Shown one piece after another: positions 24,621 to 32,747 of a stretch of 33,013 bases of DNA. The notes under the pieces are model-generated. The model made no database searches. It was not told where the DNA came from and saw nothing but the letters and a program-made list of their open reading frames with translations. The stretch's first letter is position 1, and each line of letters opens with the position of its first letter. The DNA comes from Lachnospiraceae bacterium (GTDB lineage Bacteria; Bacillota; Clostridia; Lachnospirales; Lachnospiraceae): NCBI GenBank assembly GCA_024690725.1, contig JAILOQ010000053.1, forward strand, positions 1 to 33,013. The letters are read 5' to 3'. Position numbers and translations under genes: made by a program.

Positions 24621-25028
24621 ATGAAAGATCCAAATTGTATTTTCTGTAAGATTGCAAACGGAGAGATCCCGACGAATACCGTTTATGAAGACGATCATTT
24701 TCGCGCGATCCTCGATGCGGGTCCGGCAACAAAGGGACACACTCTGATCCTTCCCAAGGAACATGCCGCAAATCTCTTTGAACTGCCTGAGGATATGGCA
24801 GCAGAGGCCATGAAGGTGGCAAAGAAGGTAGGAGAGATGTTAAAGGAGAAACTCCATGCCGATGGGCTGAATCTCGTACAGAATAACGGGGAAGTGGCCG
24901 GACAGACTGTGCATCACTTCCATATTCATGTTATTCCGCGCTTCGAGGGAGACGGGCAAAAGATCGGTTGGAATCCGAAGAGCCCCACTGCCGAGGAGCA
25001 GGAAGCGATCTTAAAAGAGATCCTGTAA
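24621..25028 (+). CDS. HIT family (HINT-like) nucleotide hydrolase
   Basis: 135 residues, full length for the family. CIFCKIANGEIP carries the Cys pair of zinc-binding HINT proteins. VHHFHIHVIPRFEGD has the catalytic HxHxH triad (H99, H101, H103). These cytoplasmic enzymes hydrolyse AMP or related groups from nucleoside phosphoramidates and adenylates. GGAGGAAGA precedes the ATG. The gene closes the small operon with the flavodoxin-SCP2 gene. The next promoter starts 2 bp after its stop, and no terminator lies between. Confidence 0.95.
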   Translation: MKDPNCIFCKIANGEIPTNTVYEDDHFRAILDAGPATKGHTLILPKEHAANLFELPEDMAAEAMKVAKKVGEMLKEKLHADGLNLVQNNGEVAGQTVHHFHIHVIPRFEGDGQKIGWNPKSPTAEEQEAILKEIL

Positions 25029-25030
25029 AG

Positions 25031-25059
25031 TTGACAAAAGAGTTAGCATAGGCTAACAT
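25031..25059 (+). promoter_or_regulatory. Sigma-A promoter of the DtxR-like gene
   Basis: Consensus TTGACA (25031-25036), 17 bp, TAACAT (25054-25059). The start is predicted near 25066. The spacer contains the DtxR-type operator. Confidence 0.85.
25042..25057 (+). promoter_or_regulatory. DtxR-type operator palindrome
   Basis: GTTAGC-ATAG-GCTAAC is a perfect inverted repeat filling the promoter spacer and overlapping the -10 box. It resembles the core of the known DtxR/IdeR box (TTAGGTTAGSCTAACCTAA). It lies directly before a DtxR-family gene, so autoregulation is likely. Confidence 0.75.
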
Positions 25060-25116
25060 ACAGATAAGCGGGGTGCCGCTTTCTACGGCGATATTGTTTG
25101 GAGGGAGGATTTGTAA

Positions 25117-25488
25117 ATGCTGGAATCAAGAGAAAACTATCTGTATACCATCTACAGCCTGAAAGAGCAAAACGGTGTGGTACATTCCGTTGATGTGGCG
25201 AAGGAATTGGGATATTCCAAACCCAGTGTCAGCCGTGCCATCGGGATCTTAAAGGAAAGCGGATGTATTGAGACCGCAAAAGGCGGTGCCATTACTCTGA
25301 CAACTGCAGGAAACAAAGCAGCCAAGGAGTTTTCCGCAAAAGTTGATATGATCCAAAAGTTTTTGATGTATACCGCCGACGTGGATGGAAAGGTCGCAAA
25401 AGAAGATGCCGTGCGTATGGCGCATGACATTCAGAAAAAGACCTATCAGGGAATCGTTCGTTTCGTAAAAATGGTGGAAGAGCAGTAA
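25117..25488 (+). CDS. DtxR/MntR family transcriptional regulator lacking most metal ligands
   Basis: 123 residues. An N-terminal winged helix (about 1-60, SVDVAKELGYSKPSVSRAIGILKESG) and a short dimerisation domain match the DtxR/MntR family. Aligned from memory with Bacillus MntR, the ligand positions D8, E11, H77, E99, E102, H103 read N7, Y10, V76, V99, A102, H103 here, so only one remains. The regulator may be metal-independent or bind something else. No SH3 domain is present. GGAGGGAGG is a very strong ribosome site. The palindrome in its promoter points to self-control. The TetR gene follows after 3 bp. Confidence 0.85.
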   Translation: MLESRENYLYTIYSLKEQNGVVHSVDVAKELGYSKPSVSRAIGILKESGCIETAKGGAITLTTAGNKAAKEFSAKVDMIQKFLMYTADVDGKVAKEDAVRMAHDIQKKTYQGIVRFVKMVEEQ

Positions 25489-25491
25489 AGA

Positions 25492-26064
25492 ATGACCGAT
25501 ACAAAACAAGACGTGCAAAAGGATTTAATGGAAGGTTTTAAGAGACTTTGCGTTAAAATGCCCGTCGAAAAGATGACAATCAAAGATATTACGGATGAAG
25601 CCGGTGTGATCCGTCCCACGTTTTATCACCACTTTCGTGATAAGTATGCCGTGATCGAGAAGATCTTATGGGATGAGGTTCTCATGCCGGTTATTCCTTT
25701 GCTTGAAAATCAGATGATCAATGAGGCGATCCTTTTGATCTTCAAGAATCTCTACAAGGAGAAAGAGTTCTATTGCAGCCTTTCTCATATGGAAGGGCAG
25801 AACTCCTTTTCCCAGATCGTGACGGAAAATGCGACCAAATTGCTCGGAGATTATCTGAAGCAGAATACCGAGAGAAAGCATTTTAAAAAGAAGTGGATCA
25901 CGGTGGATATGGTTGCGGAATACTATGCGAAGTCTCTGGCTTTGATCGCACTGTCCTGGATCTCACAGAAAATGCCGATCCCGCCGGAGGAGTTAGCAGA
26001 GGTTTACTTCTATCTGATGACGAACTCGATGGAAGATGTTGTCGCACAGATGGAGAGCGAATAG
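25492..26064 (+). CDS. TetR/AcrR family transcriptional regulator
   Basis: 190 residues. The N-terminal helix-turn-helix is clear: PVEKMTIKDITDEAGVIRPTFYHHFRDKYAVI (residues about 24-55). The ligand domain with a LIFKNLYKEKEFYCSL pattern resembles the C-terminal domain of the DhaS-like TetR group. It is co-transcribed with the DtxR-like gene (3 bp gap) and is followed by a terminator. The divergent-in-function neighbour is an MMPL exporter with its heptad-repeat partner, whose expression this regulator probably controls. A candidate palindrome lies at 26188-26202. Confidence 0.9.
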   Translation: MTDTKQDVQKDLMEGFKRLCVKMPVEKMTIKDITDEAGVIRPTFYHHFRDKYAVIEKILWDEVLMPVIPLLENQMINEAILLIFKNLYKEKEFYCSLSHMEGQNSFSQIVTENATKLLGDYLKQNTERKHFKKKWITVDMVAEYYAKSLALIALSWISQKMPIPPEELAEVYFYLMTNSMEDVVAQMESE

Positions 26065-26141
26065 ACCAAACAGTTTTCGGAATATGTTCCGGGCACGAAT
26101 ACAAATCGGGTGATCTGTATCTGAAAAGAAAACATTTTGAA

Positions 26142-26177
26142 AAGACTGAATCTGTAAGGATTGCGGTCTTTTTTTTA
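26142..26177 (+). terminator. Terminator after the TetR gene
   Basis: AAGACTG (26142-26148) pairs with CGGTCTT (26164-26170), extended by AATC/GATT across a bulged G, followed by a run of T to 26176. A fairly strong intrinsic terminator separates the regulator pair from the exporter unit. Confidence 0.8.
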
Positions 26178-26187
26178 TACTCGTTTT

Positions 26188-26202
26188 TGAACAGAGGGTT
26201 CA
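26188..26202 (+). promoter_or_regulatory. Candidate TetR operator before the MMPL gene
   Basis: TGAAC-AGAGG-GTTCA is a perfect 5-bp-arm inverted repeat between the terminator and the MMPL start. A TATACT box at 26176-26181 would put transcription start at its left edge, but the -35 is poor. The link to the TetR protein is inferred from position only. Confidence 0.3.
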
Positions 26203-26262
26203 CGGACCGGACAGAAACAAAGAAGAGGGCCGTACATGTATCAAATAAGGAAGTGTGAAAAG

Positions 26263-28365
26263 ATGAAGAGTTTTGGAGGCTGGGTGGTAAAACACAGAAT
26301 CGTGATATTGATCGTATCGGTCCTTTTGCTGATCCCTTCGGCGATCGGTTATTTCGGGACCAGAGTCAATTACGATATCCTCTCTTACCTGCCCAAGGAC
26401 ATTGAAACCATGAAAGGCCAGGAGATTTTGGAAAACGAATTCGGAACGGGTGCGTTTTCGATGGTCGTCGTGGAAGGAATGGATTATAAGGATGTGGCGA
26501 AGCTGAAGGAAAGCGTGGAGAACGTCGATCATGTGAAGAGCGTGATCTGGTACGATTCCGTTGCGGATCTTTCCTTCCCGGTAGAGTTTCTTCCCCAAGA
26601 AGTGCGGGATGTGTTTAACAACGGCGATGCCACATTGATGGCGGTACTGTTCGATACGACGATGTCATCGGATGAGACGATGGATGCCATTCATGAGATC
26701 CGAAAGGTGACGGCCGGACAATGCTTTGTAAGCGGCATGTCAGCTGTGGTCACGGATACGAAGGATCTGGCGGAGAAAGAGGAACCGATCTACGTGTTGA
26801 TCGCAGTCTTGCTTTCCGCGATCGTACTTTCTTTGACCATGGATTCGTATCTGGTGCCGGTATTCTTCTTAAGCAGTATCGGTATGGCGATCATTTATAA
26901 CCTGGGAAGCAATATTTTCAAAGGCGAGATTTCTTATATTACGATGGCGCTGGCCGCGGTGCTGCAGCTCGGTGTGACGATGGATTACTCCATTTTCCTC
27001 TGGCACAGCTACGAAGAGAATAAGGAGACGGCGCCGAATAAGGAAGCGGCCATGGAGAGGGCGATCAATCTGACGCTCTCCTCCGTGATCAGCAGTTCCA
27101 TTACAACAGTGGCCGGGTTCATCGCACTTTGCTTTATGAGTTTTACGCTCGGCATGGACTTGGGAATCGTCATGGCGAAGGGAGTTGTGTTCGGTGTGAT
27201 CGGTTGTGTGACCATCCTGCCGTCCATGATCCTTGTCTTTGATAAAGCGCTTGAAAAGACGAGGCACAAGCCGCTGATCCCGGAATTTCGGATCTCCAAG
27301 GTGGTCGCAAAGGCCTATATTCCGATCCTGATCCTGTTTGTGCTTTTGTGGATTCCCGCAGTGATCGGATATAAAAAGACGGATGTGTATTATAACCTCG
27401 ATTCCACCTTGCCCAGGGATCTGCCCAGTATTGTTGCGAATGAAAAGCTGAATGAAAACTTTGAAATGAACGCAACGCATATGCTCCTTGTGGACAGCTC
27501 GATGAGCGGTAAGGACGCGAAGAGTATGATCGCTAAGATCAAAGACGTTGACGGTGTAAAGGCAGTCATCGGAAAAGCTTCTTTGTTGGGAGAGGCGGTG
27601 CCGGAGGCCCTGCTTCCGGAAGGCGCCCTGGAAGATATCGAAAACGACGAACTGCAATTGATGCTGGTGACGAGTGAATATGCGGTGGCTTCGGATGAAG
27701 TCAATGCGCAGTGTGATAAGATCAACAAGATCGTAAAGAGCTACGATCCGAAGGGAATGTTGATCGGTGAGGCACCCTGTACCAAGGACCTGATCGAGAT
27801 CACGGATGAGGATTTCAAAAAGGTCAGTGCCGTTTCCATCGGTGTGATCTTTGTCATCATCCTGCTGACATTCAAGTCTGTATCGATTCCCGTCCTTTTG
27901 GTGGCAACCATTGAGTTTGCGATTTACGTGAACATGGGGATTCCGTACTACACGCATACCGTGATCCCGTTTATCGCCTCCGTGGTGATCGGAACCATCC
28001 AGTTGGGTTCGACCGTGGACTACGCGATCCTCATGACAACGAGATATCGGAGGGAGCGGGCCGAAGGAGCGGCAAAGAAGGAAGCCGTGATCACCGCGCA
28101 TCAGGCAAGTATCCAGTCCATTTTCGTAAGTGCTCTGTCGTTCTTTGCGGCAACCTTTGGCGTAGGGCTTTATTCGGATATTGATATGATCAGTTCCCTT
28201 TGCAATCTGATGGCAAGAGGTGCGTTGATCAGTATGGTAACGGTTATTCTGGTCCTGCCGTCGCTGTTCCTGCTTTTTGATAAGCTGATCATCGCAACCA
28301 GCTATCGATTCTTGGGAGGAGCAAAAACAAACGTAGCCAAGGACCTTAATGAGGCAGAAGCATAG
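26263..28365 (+). CDS. MMPL/RND family membrane transporter
   Basis: 700 residues from the ATG at 26263. An in-frame ATG at 26236 with GAGGG 6 bp upstream is a real alternative adding 9 residues; 26263 matches the usual MK.FG.WVVKHR start and has GGAAG 9 bp upstream. The protein shows the duplicated RND layout: a membrane helix at about 10-30, an outer domain to about 160, five helices, then another helix at about 345, a second outer domain to about 520 and five more helices. LGVTMDYSIFLWHSY and LGSTVDYAILMTTRY are the paired helix-4 proton-relay motifs with Asp. Related MMPL proteins export lipids, drugs or siderophores. The heptad-repeat gene follows after 48 bp. Confidence 0.93.
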   Translation: MKSFGGWVVKHRIVILIVSVLLLIPSAIGYFGTRVNYDILSYLPKDIETMKGQEILENEFGTGAFSMVVVEGMDYKDVAKLKESVENVDHVKSVIWYDSVADLSFPVEFLPQEVRDVFNNGDATLMAVLFDTTMSSDETMDAIHEIRKVTAGQCFVSGMSAVVTDTKDLAEKEEPIYVLIAVLLSAIVLSLTMDSYLVPVFFLSSIGMAIIYNLGSNIFKGEISYITMALAAVLQLGVTMDYSIFLWHSYEENKETAPNKEAAMERAINLTLSSVISSSITTVAGFIALCFMSFTLGMDLGIVMAKGVVFGVIGCVTILPSMILVFDKALEKTRHKPLIPEFRISKVVAKAYIPILILFVLLWIPAVIGYKKTDVYYNLDSTLPRDLPSIVANEKLNENFEMNATHMLLVDSSMSGKDAKSMIAKIKDVDGVKAVIGKASLLGEAVPEALLPEGALEDIENDELQLMLVTSEYAVASDEVNAQCDKINKIVKSYDPKGMLIGEAPCTKDLIEITDEDFKKVSAVSIGVIFVIILLTFKSVSIPVLLVATIEFAIYVNMGIPYYTHTVIPFIASVVIGTIQLGSTVDYAILMTTRYRRERAEGAAKKEAVITAHQASIQSIFVSALSFFAATFGVGLYSDIDMISSLCNLMARGALISMVTVILVLPSLFLLFDKLIIATSYRFLGGAKTNVAKDLNEAEA

Positions 28366-28413
28366 ACAGGTTCCGCGTAGTAAACGGCGGGAAAAAGAAG
28401 GAGAGATGTAATT

Positions 28414-30822
28414 ATGAAAAGACCGAATTTTATTCATGTTGTGAAAAAAGAAGAGTTTGATAAGAAGAAGGCAAAGAGAGCCGCATATGCGGGCTCGGCA
28501 ATCTTCCTTGCAACGGCGCTTACCGTATCGGGAATGTCGTTTCTGCCGGTTTCGGCCGCAAAGACGGAAGAAGAGATCACGGAAGAAGCGGAAGGTGAGA
28601 CGGAAGATGTTTCCGAAACGGAGGAAATCCTGACACAGCAGCTTGCCGATACCATGGGATCCGGAACGTCCGATGCGGACAAGGAAGAAACCGTATACGT
28701 GATCACCGATGCAAGCGGTGTCGTGGATGAGACGATCGTTTCCGACTGGTTAAAGAACAGCGACAACAAGACGAAGGTAAACGATGCCACGACCTTAAGC
28801 TGCGTGACCAACGTAAAGGGTGATGAGACCTATGAAGAGGAAGGCGATGGTGCGATCGTCTGGGATGCCGAGGGAAAGGACATTTACTATCAGGGTGAGA
28901 CGGATGAGAAAGCTCCGATCGATGTAAAGATCACCTACTATCTGGACGGAAAAGAGATCGCGCCCGGCGATCTGGCGGGAAAGAACGGAAAAGTGAAGAT
29001 CCGTCTGGATTATACGAATAACACAAACGAGACAATGGAAGTCAACGGGAAGACGGAAGAAGCAAAGGTTCCGTTCACGATCGTAAGCGGCATGATCTTA
29101 CCGGTCGATCACTTCAGTAACGTGGAAGTGGAAAACGGCCGTGTGATCTCGGACGGCAGCAGGAACATCGTAGTCGGTGTGGCAATGCCCGGTCTGGAAG
29201 AGACGATCGATCCGGAAGGAAAGCTGAAGGAAAAAGGAGACTATTCCATTCCTTCCTATGTTGAGGTAACGGCGGATGCAACGGATTTTGCACTGGATAT
29301 GACGATGTCGGTGGCAATGTCCGATGTGCTTGGAAGCTTCGATCTGACCGGGGGCATTGATGCGGGCTCGATCGAGGATTCTCTCGATAAGCTGACGGAT
29401 GCATCGGATCAGCTCATCGACGGTACGGCCGAATTAAAGGACGGTACCGGGAAACTCTTGGATGGAGGAACGACGTTAAAGAATGGTATAGGCACCCTGC
29501 AAAGCGGCGTCGGTGAATACACAAACGGGGTCGGACAGCTTTCTGCGGGACTCGGACAGTTATCCTCCGGGTCAGGACAGCTTTCGGACGGCGCGTCGCA
29601 GGTGAGCGCAGGCGTGAATCTTTTGGCAGGGAAACTTACCGGCATGTCCACGAAACTGAACGATGCGATCGCTGAGCAGAAGGCCAACCAGGATGCTTTG
29701 GCGCCGACGGTGGAAGCGGATAAAACAAGTGTGACAAGTGAGATCACAAGCTATGCTACCAATATCGCTACGGCTTCCGCAACGGCTGCGGCACCGGTTG
29801 CGGCCAAGGTCGGTGCGAGTGCGGTAGGCTCTGCGGTAAGTAACGCAGCCGGAAGTACAGATCTGGCAAATGCGGTAAATGCAGCGGTAACATCTGCAGC
29901 AGGAGGATATGCGGCTTCTTACGGAGCGAGCAATGCGCCTTCCGTAGCCGCTTCTGCGGCAGCAGGCTCTGCAGCTTCAGCAGCGGAATCTGCGCTTGCG
30001 GCCGCGCAAACCGACGGCACCATAACGGCTACGGGTATCGCTCTGGAGAATATACCAAACTATACCAATGCGGTTACAAATGCCGTTGCAAATGCGGTAG
30101 CTACCTCCGTGGCACAGGCCATCATTTCGGATTACACGGCAGGACTCGCACAAACGTCCGCAACAACGGCAAGTTCAACCATTCAGTCATCCCTGTCCGC
30201 TTCTTTAACGGAGGAAGCGCTTACGGCAGCAGTGACAGCGGCAATGTCATCTCCCGAAACGCAGGCAGCGATCGGGAATGCTGCGGCATCTGCGGCACAA
30301 AATGTATCCGCACAGGGCGTCAGTGATGCGGTAACGAAGCTCGGTACCGATGCCGGTAATCTGGGCGGAGCGGTCGGTGCGCAGACAGCGCTCAGTACCA
30401 TCAACGGGAACATGGATCTGTCGCAGTTAAATACTCTGGTACAGGGTGCGGCCGATCTGGCAAACGGTGCATCGACGTTAAATGCGGGAATCCAATCCGC
30501 AAATGACGGAGCGGCAAAGTTAGCCGGTGCTTCCGGAGAACTCAACGGCGGAACGGCAAAGCTTTCGGATGGAGCGGGACAGCTGGTAGACGGGATCACA
30601 CAGCTTGACGAAGGCGCCGGCCGATTGAAGGAAGGTATGATCACCTTTGATGAGGAAGGTATCAAAAAGATCACCGATGCGCTCGGAGATGATGCGGTCG
30701 CCGTCGTTGATCGTATACAGGCGGTTACCGACCTGGGAAAAGAATATAATACCTTTACCCGTTTGGCTGACGGCCAGACCGGAAAAGTAAAATTCATCAT
30801 TCGCAGCGGCAGTGTGAAATAA
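28414..30822 (+). CDS. Secreted heptad-repeat (YhgE/Pip-like) protein with Ala/Ser-rich insertion
   Basis: 802 residues. A long N-region with a hydrophobic core (AAYAGSAIFLATALTVSG) ends in PVSAAK, a likely signal peptidase site near 48. An acidic stretch and a beta-rich domain (about 100-315) follow. Residues about 324-410 and 671-742 carry xxxLxxG heptads (LSAGLGQLSSGSGQLSDG), as in YhgE/Pip and type VII-associated proteins. Between them lies an Ala/Ser/Thr-rich segment of about 210 residues (431-642). No C-terminal membrane anchor is seen. The pairing with an MMPL exporter suggests an accessory envelope protein, similar to MMPL-heptad pairs in other clostridia. AGGAGAG precedes the ATG. 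Confidence 0.8.
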   Translation: MKRPNFIHVVKKEEFDKKKAKRAAYAGSAIFLATALTVSGMSFLPVSAAKTEEEITEEAEGETEDVSETEEILTQQLADTMGSGTSDADKEETVYVITDASGVVDETIVSDWLKNSDNKTKVNDATTLSCVTNVKGDETYEEEGDGAIVWDAEGKDIYYQGETDEKAPIDVKITYYLDGKEIAPGDLAGKNGKVKIRLDYTNNTNETMEVNGKTEEAKVPFTIVSGMILPVDHFSNVEVENGRVISDGSRNIVVGVAMPGLEETIDPEGKLKEKGDYSIPSYVEVTADATDFALDMTMSVAMSDVLGSFDLTGGIDAGSIEDSLDKLTDASDQLIDGTAELKDGTGKLLDGGTTLKNGIGTLQSGVGEYTNGVGQLSAGLGQLSSGSGQLSDGASQVSAGVNLLAGKLTGMSTKLNDAIAEQKANQDALAPTVEADKTSVTSEITSYATNIATASATAAAPVAAKVGASAVGSAVSNAAGSTDLANAVNAAVTSAAGGYAASYGASNAPSVAASAAAGSAASAAESALAAAQTDGTITATGIALENIPNYTNAVTNAVANAVATSVAQAIISDYTAGLAQTSATTASSTIQSSLSASLTEEALTAAVTAAMSSPETQAAIGNAAASAAQNVSAQGVSDAVTKLGTDAGNLGGAVGAQTALSTINGNMDLSQLNTLVQGAADLANGASTLNAGIQSANDGAAKLAGASGELNGGTAKLSDGAGQLVDGITQLDEGAGRLKEGMITFDEEGIKKITDALGDDAVAVVDRIQAVTDLGKEYNTFTRLADGQTGKVKFIIRSGSVK

Positions 30823-30831
30823 GAGGAAACT

Positions 30832-31407
30832 ATGAAGACATTTGGGATCGTCCTGTTGATGGGACTGGGTTTAACTGCATATTTTTACGGTATTTCCGTT
30901 TGCAAGGGAGCGCAGTTGATGCGCGTGGAAAAGAAACAGGCAATACTTTCGTTGCTGTTTGCGATCGCATGGTTTGTGATCACGCTTTCCGCAGGGTATG
31001 GCCTTGCCGCGCTCCTTTTGCATATGGATATCACCGACAGGACGTATCCCATAAACAGTATCCTCTGTGTTTTGGTCTTTGCCCTGATCGCGATCCGTAT
31101 GTTCTTTGCGGCGATCCGACAGACACCGGTAAAAGAAGAACGTTTGGATGAGGCGTTTGTAAAAGAGGCAGTGCGGTTTTGCCTTTCCGTCGGCATCTCG
31201 GTATTCCTTGCCGGTTTTGCTTTGGGCTTATTGGAAATATCCTATACATTATTATTATGCTGCGTGGCTTTGCTTCCGATCCTTGGGATCCTTGCGGGGC
31301 TTCGTGTGGGATATTTTTACGGTTATTGGCAAAGAGTATGGGCCTATGTCGTTGGCGGCCTTCTTATGCTCGCAGGAAATATTTCCCTGATTTGCGGGCT
31401 TTTCTAG
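30832..31407 (+). CDS. Six-helix membrane protein, degenerate MntP-like
   Basis: 191 residues with six hydrophobic segments in two related halves. The pattern LLMGLGLTAYFYGISVCKGA and, later, GILAGLRVGYF...YVVGGLLMLAGNISL recalls the manganese exporter MntP (known LSMDAFAVS and GGLILIxIGxxIL motifs). The conserved acidic residues in the first and fourth helices of MntP are replaced here (TAYF, SVFL), so Mn2+ transport by the known mechanism is doubtful. The gene starts 9 bp after the heptad gene with AGAGGAAAC as ribosome site, so it belongs to the MMPL unit. It could equally be a LysE-like fold protein of unknown role. Confidence 0.5.
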   Translation: MKTFGIVLLMGLGLTAYFYGISVCKGAQLMRVEKKQAILSLLFAIAWFVITLSAGYGLAALLLHMDITDRTYPINSILCVLVFALIAIRMFFAAIRQTPVKEERLDEAFVKEAVRFCLSVGISVFLAGFALGLLEISYTLLLCCVALLPILGILAGLRVGYFYGYWQRVWAYVVGGLLMLAGNISLICGLF

Positions 31408-31464
31408 ATCTTTCGGATCGCAATTTTCAAGCATTTCTAATTTTTTCAAAAAAATTTCTTTTCT

Positions 31465-31493
31465 ACCCCATTTTTTTTCATGCATACCTCGTA
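31465..31493 (+). promoter_or_regulatory. Candidate SigI-type promoter of the Met-rich gene-sigI operon
   Basis: ACCCCATTTT (31465-31474), 15 bp, CGTA (31490-31493). It resembles the SigI promoters of Bacillus and Clostridium (C-rich -35 followed by A/T, CGWA -10; from memory). SigI operons are often autoregulated, which makes the place fitting. A sigma-A-like alternative, CTGACT-N18-TATAGT (31524-31553), would start at the ribosome site and is less likely. The rest of 31408-31569 is A/T-rich with no other clear element. Confidence 0.3.
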
Positions 31494-31569
31494 TATCTGT
31501 ACAGAAGGATAAGTTACTTATTTCTGACTTAAAGAAAACAAAAAAAGTATAGTATAGGAGGACAAAACT

Positions 31570-32733
31570 ATGAAGAGAAGAACGATCATGAAATTTTCGG
31601 CAATCGCACTTGCGGCAGTGGTAGCCGCACAGACAGCAGGTACGGTATATGCAGCACCCGGCGGAGACATGGGCGGCATGCAGCAGGGCGGACAGATGCA
31701 GCCCGGCGGAAACATGGGCGGCATGCAGCAGATGCAGCCCGGCGGAGACATGGGTGGCATGCAGCAGATGCAGCCCGGCGGAGACATGGGTGGCATGCAG
31801 CAGATGCAGCCCGGTGGAATGACACAGGGATCCGAGCAGATGCAGGCACCGACCGGACAGGCACCGACGGATGCACCGGAAGTACCGGACGGTGAGACAG
31901 TACAGACACCCGATGATCTTCCTGAGTTACCGGAAGGAACCGACGGAGAACTTCCCGAACTTCCCGCAGATGCTGACGGACAGGCACCGCAGGGACAAAA
32001 CGGACAGATGCCTCAGATGGGACAGATGCCGCAAGGCCAGAACGGTCAGCAGATGGGTGAGCCCATGGAGTTACCGGAAGGCGCATTGAACATCGGAGCT
32101 GTACAGGCAGCCATCGATGCAGTGGAAGATGAAGATACAAAGACCGAGTTACAGTCCTTACTGGATGCATATACCACAGCACTTGGCGAGCCCGGCACAG
32201 AGCCTTCCGAGGATGCGGAAGATGTGATCGCTGCAGCGCAGACCGCATTACAGGATGCGATCGATGCAGCAGGCGTTGAGGTTTCCGATGAGATGCCGGA
32301 GTTGCCGGAAATGGGTGCAAACGGACAGATGCCTCAGATGGGACAGATGCCGCAGGGACAAAACGGCAAGCAGATGGGCGAGCCCATGGAGTTACCGGAA
32401 GGTGCATTGAACATCGGAGCCGTACAGGCAGCCATCGATGCTATGGAAGACGGTGACAGCAAGACAGAGCTGCAGTCCTTACTGGATGCATATACAACAG
32501 CGCTTGAGGAGACCGGCACAGAGCCTTCCGAAGATGCAGAAGATGTGATCGCAGCAGCACAGACCGCATTACAGACAGCCATCGACGATGCAGGACTTAC
32601 CATCTCCGATGAAGCACCGGAAGCACCGGAAATGGACGAGCAGGCAAGCGAGAATTTCTTTCAGAGAACCGCTTCCACACTTGGCAATCAGTTGGAAAAC
32701 TTCTATAATTGGTTAAAAGGACTTTTTGAATAA
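31570..32733 (+). CDS. Secreted methionine-rich repeat protein
   Basis: 387 residues; no known function. A signal peptide (MKRRTIMKFSAIALAAVVA...TVYAA) would be cleaved near residue 29. Next come four copies of a 12-residue unit (MQPGGDMGGMQQ), a Pro/Glu/Asp-rich stretch, and two 107-residue tandem repeats (about 143-356). Each of these holds a Met/Gln/Pro part (NGQMPQMGQMPQGQNG) and a helical part (GAVQAAIDAVEDEDTKTELQ). The C-terminus ends in an amphipathic helix (NFYNWLKGLFE). No cell-wall sorting motif is seen. Cysteine is absent. TAGGAGG is a strong ribosome site. The SigI-like gene starts 14 bp after the stop, suggesting a shared transcript. Confidence 0.8.
   Translation: MKRRTIMKFSAIALAAVVAAQTAGTVYAAPGGDMGGMQQGGQMQPGGNMGGMQQMQPGGDMGGMQQMQPGGDMGGMQQMQPGGMTQGSEQMQAPTGQAPTDAPEVPDGETVQTPDDLPELPEGTDGELPELPADADGQAPQGQNGQMPQMGQMPQGQNGQQMGEPMELPEGALNIGAVQAAIDAVEDEDTKTELQSLLDAYTTALGEPGTEPSEDAEDVIAAAQTALQDAIDAAGVEVSDEMPELPEMGANGQMPQMGQMPQGQNGKQMGEPMELPEGALNIGAVQAAIDAMEDGDSKTELQSLLDAYTTALEETGTEPSEDAEDVIAAAQTALQTAIDDAGLTISDEAPEAPEMDEQASENFFQRTASTLGNQLENFYNWLKGLFE
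31657..31818 (+). repeat. 36-bp tandem coding repeats (Met/Gln/Gly-rich)
   Basis: About four units of 36 bp encode MQPGGDMGGMQQ variants; adjacent copies are nearly identical at DNA level. They lie just after the signal peptide. The exact unit count is prone to assembly error. Confidence 0.9.
31998..32639 (+). repeat. Two 321-bp tandem coding repeats
   Basis: The segment from about 31998 repeats at an offset of exactly 321 bp (107 codons); CGGACAGATGCC occurs at 32001 and 32322, and CATCGGAGC at 32091 and 32412. The protein copies differ at about 15 positions, fewer in the first half. Confidence 0.95.
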
Positions 32734-32747
32734 CCAATAGGAGTTTT

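Noticed and set aside
26078-26092. Palindrome CGGAA-TATG-TTCCG after the TetR gene as a second operator
   Set aside because: It lies before the terminator in the 3' untranslated part of the TetR transcript, with no promoter near it. The one at 26188 is better placed.
26869-28437. 522-codon minus-strand open frame
   Set aside because: It is a shadow of the MMPL gene, whose duplicated transporter motifs are unmistakable. The antisense protein is His/Arg/Asp-rich with no recognisable pattern.
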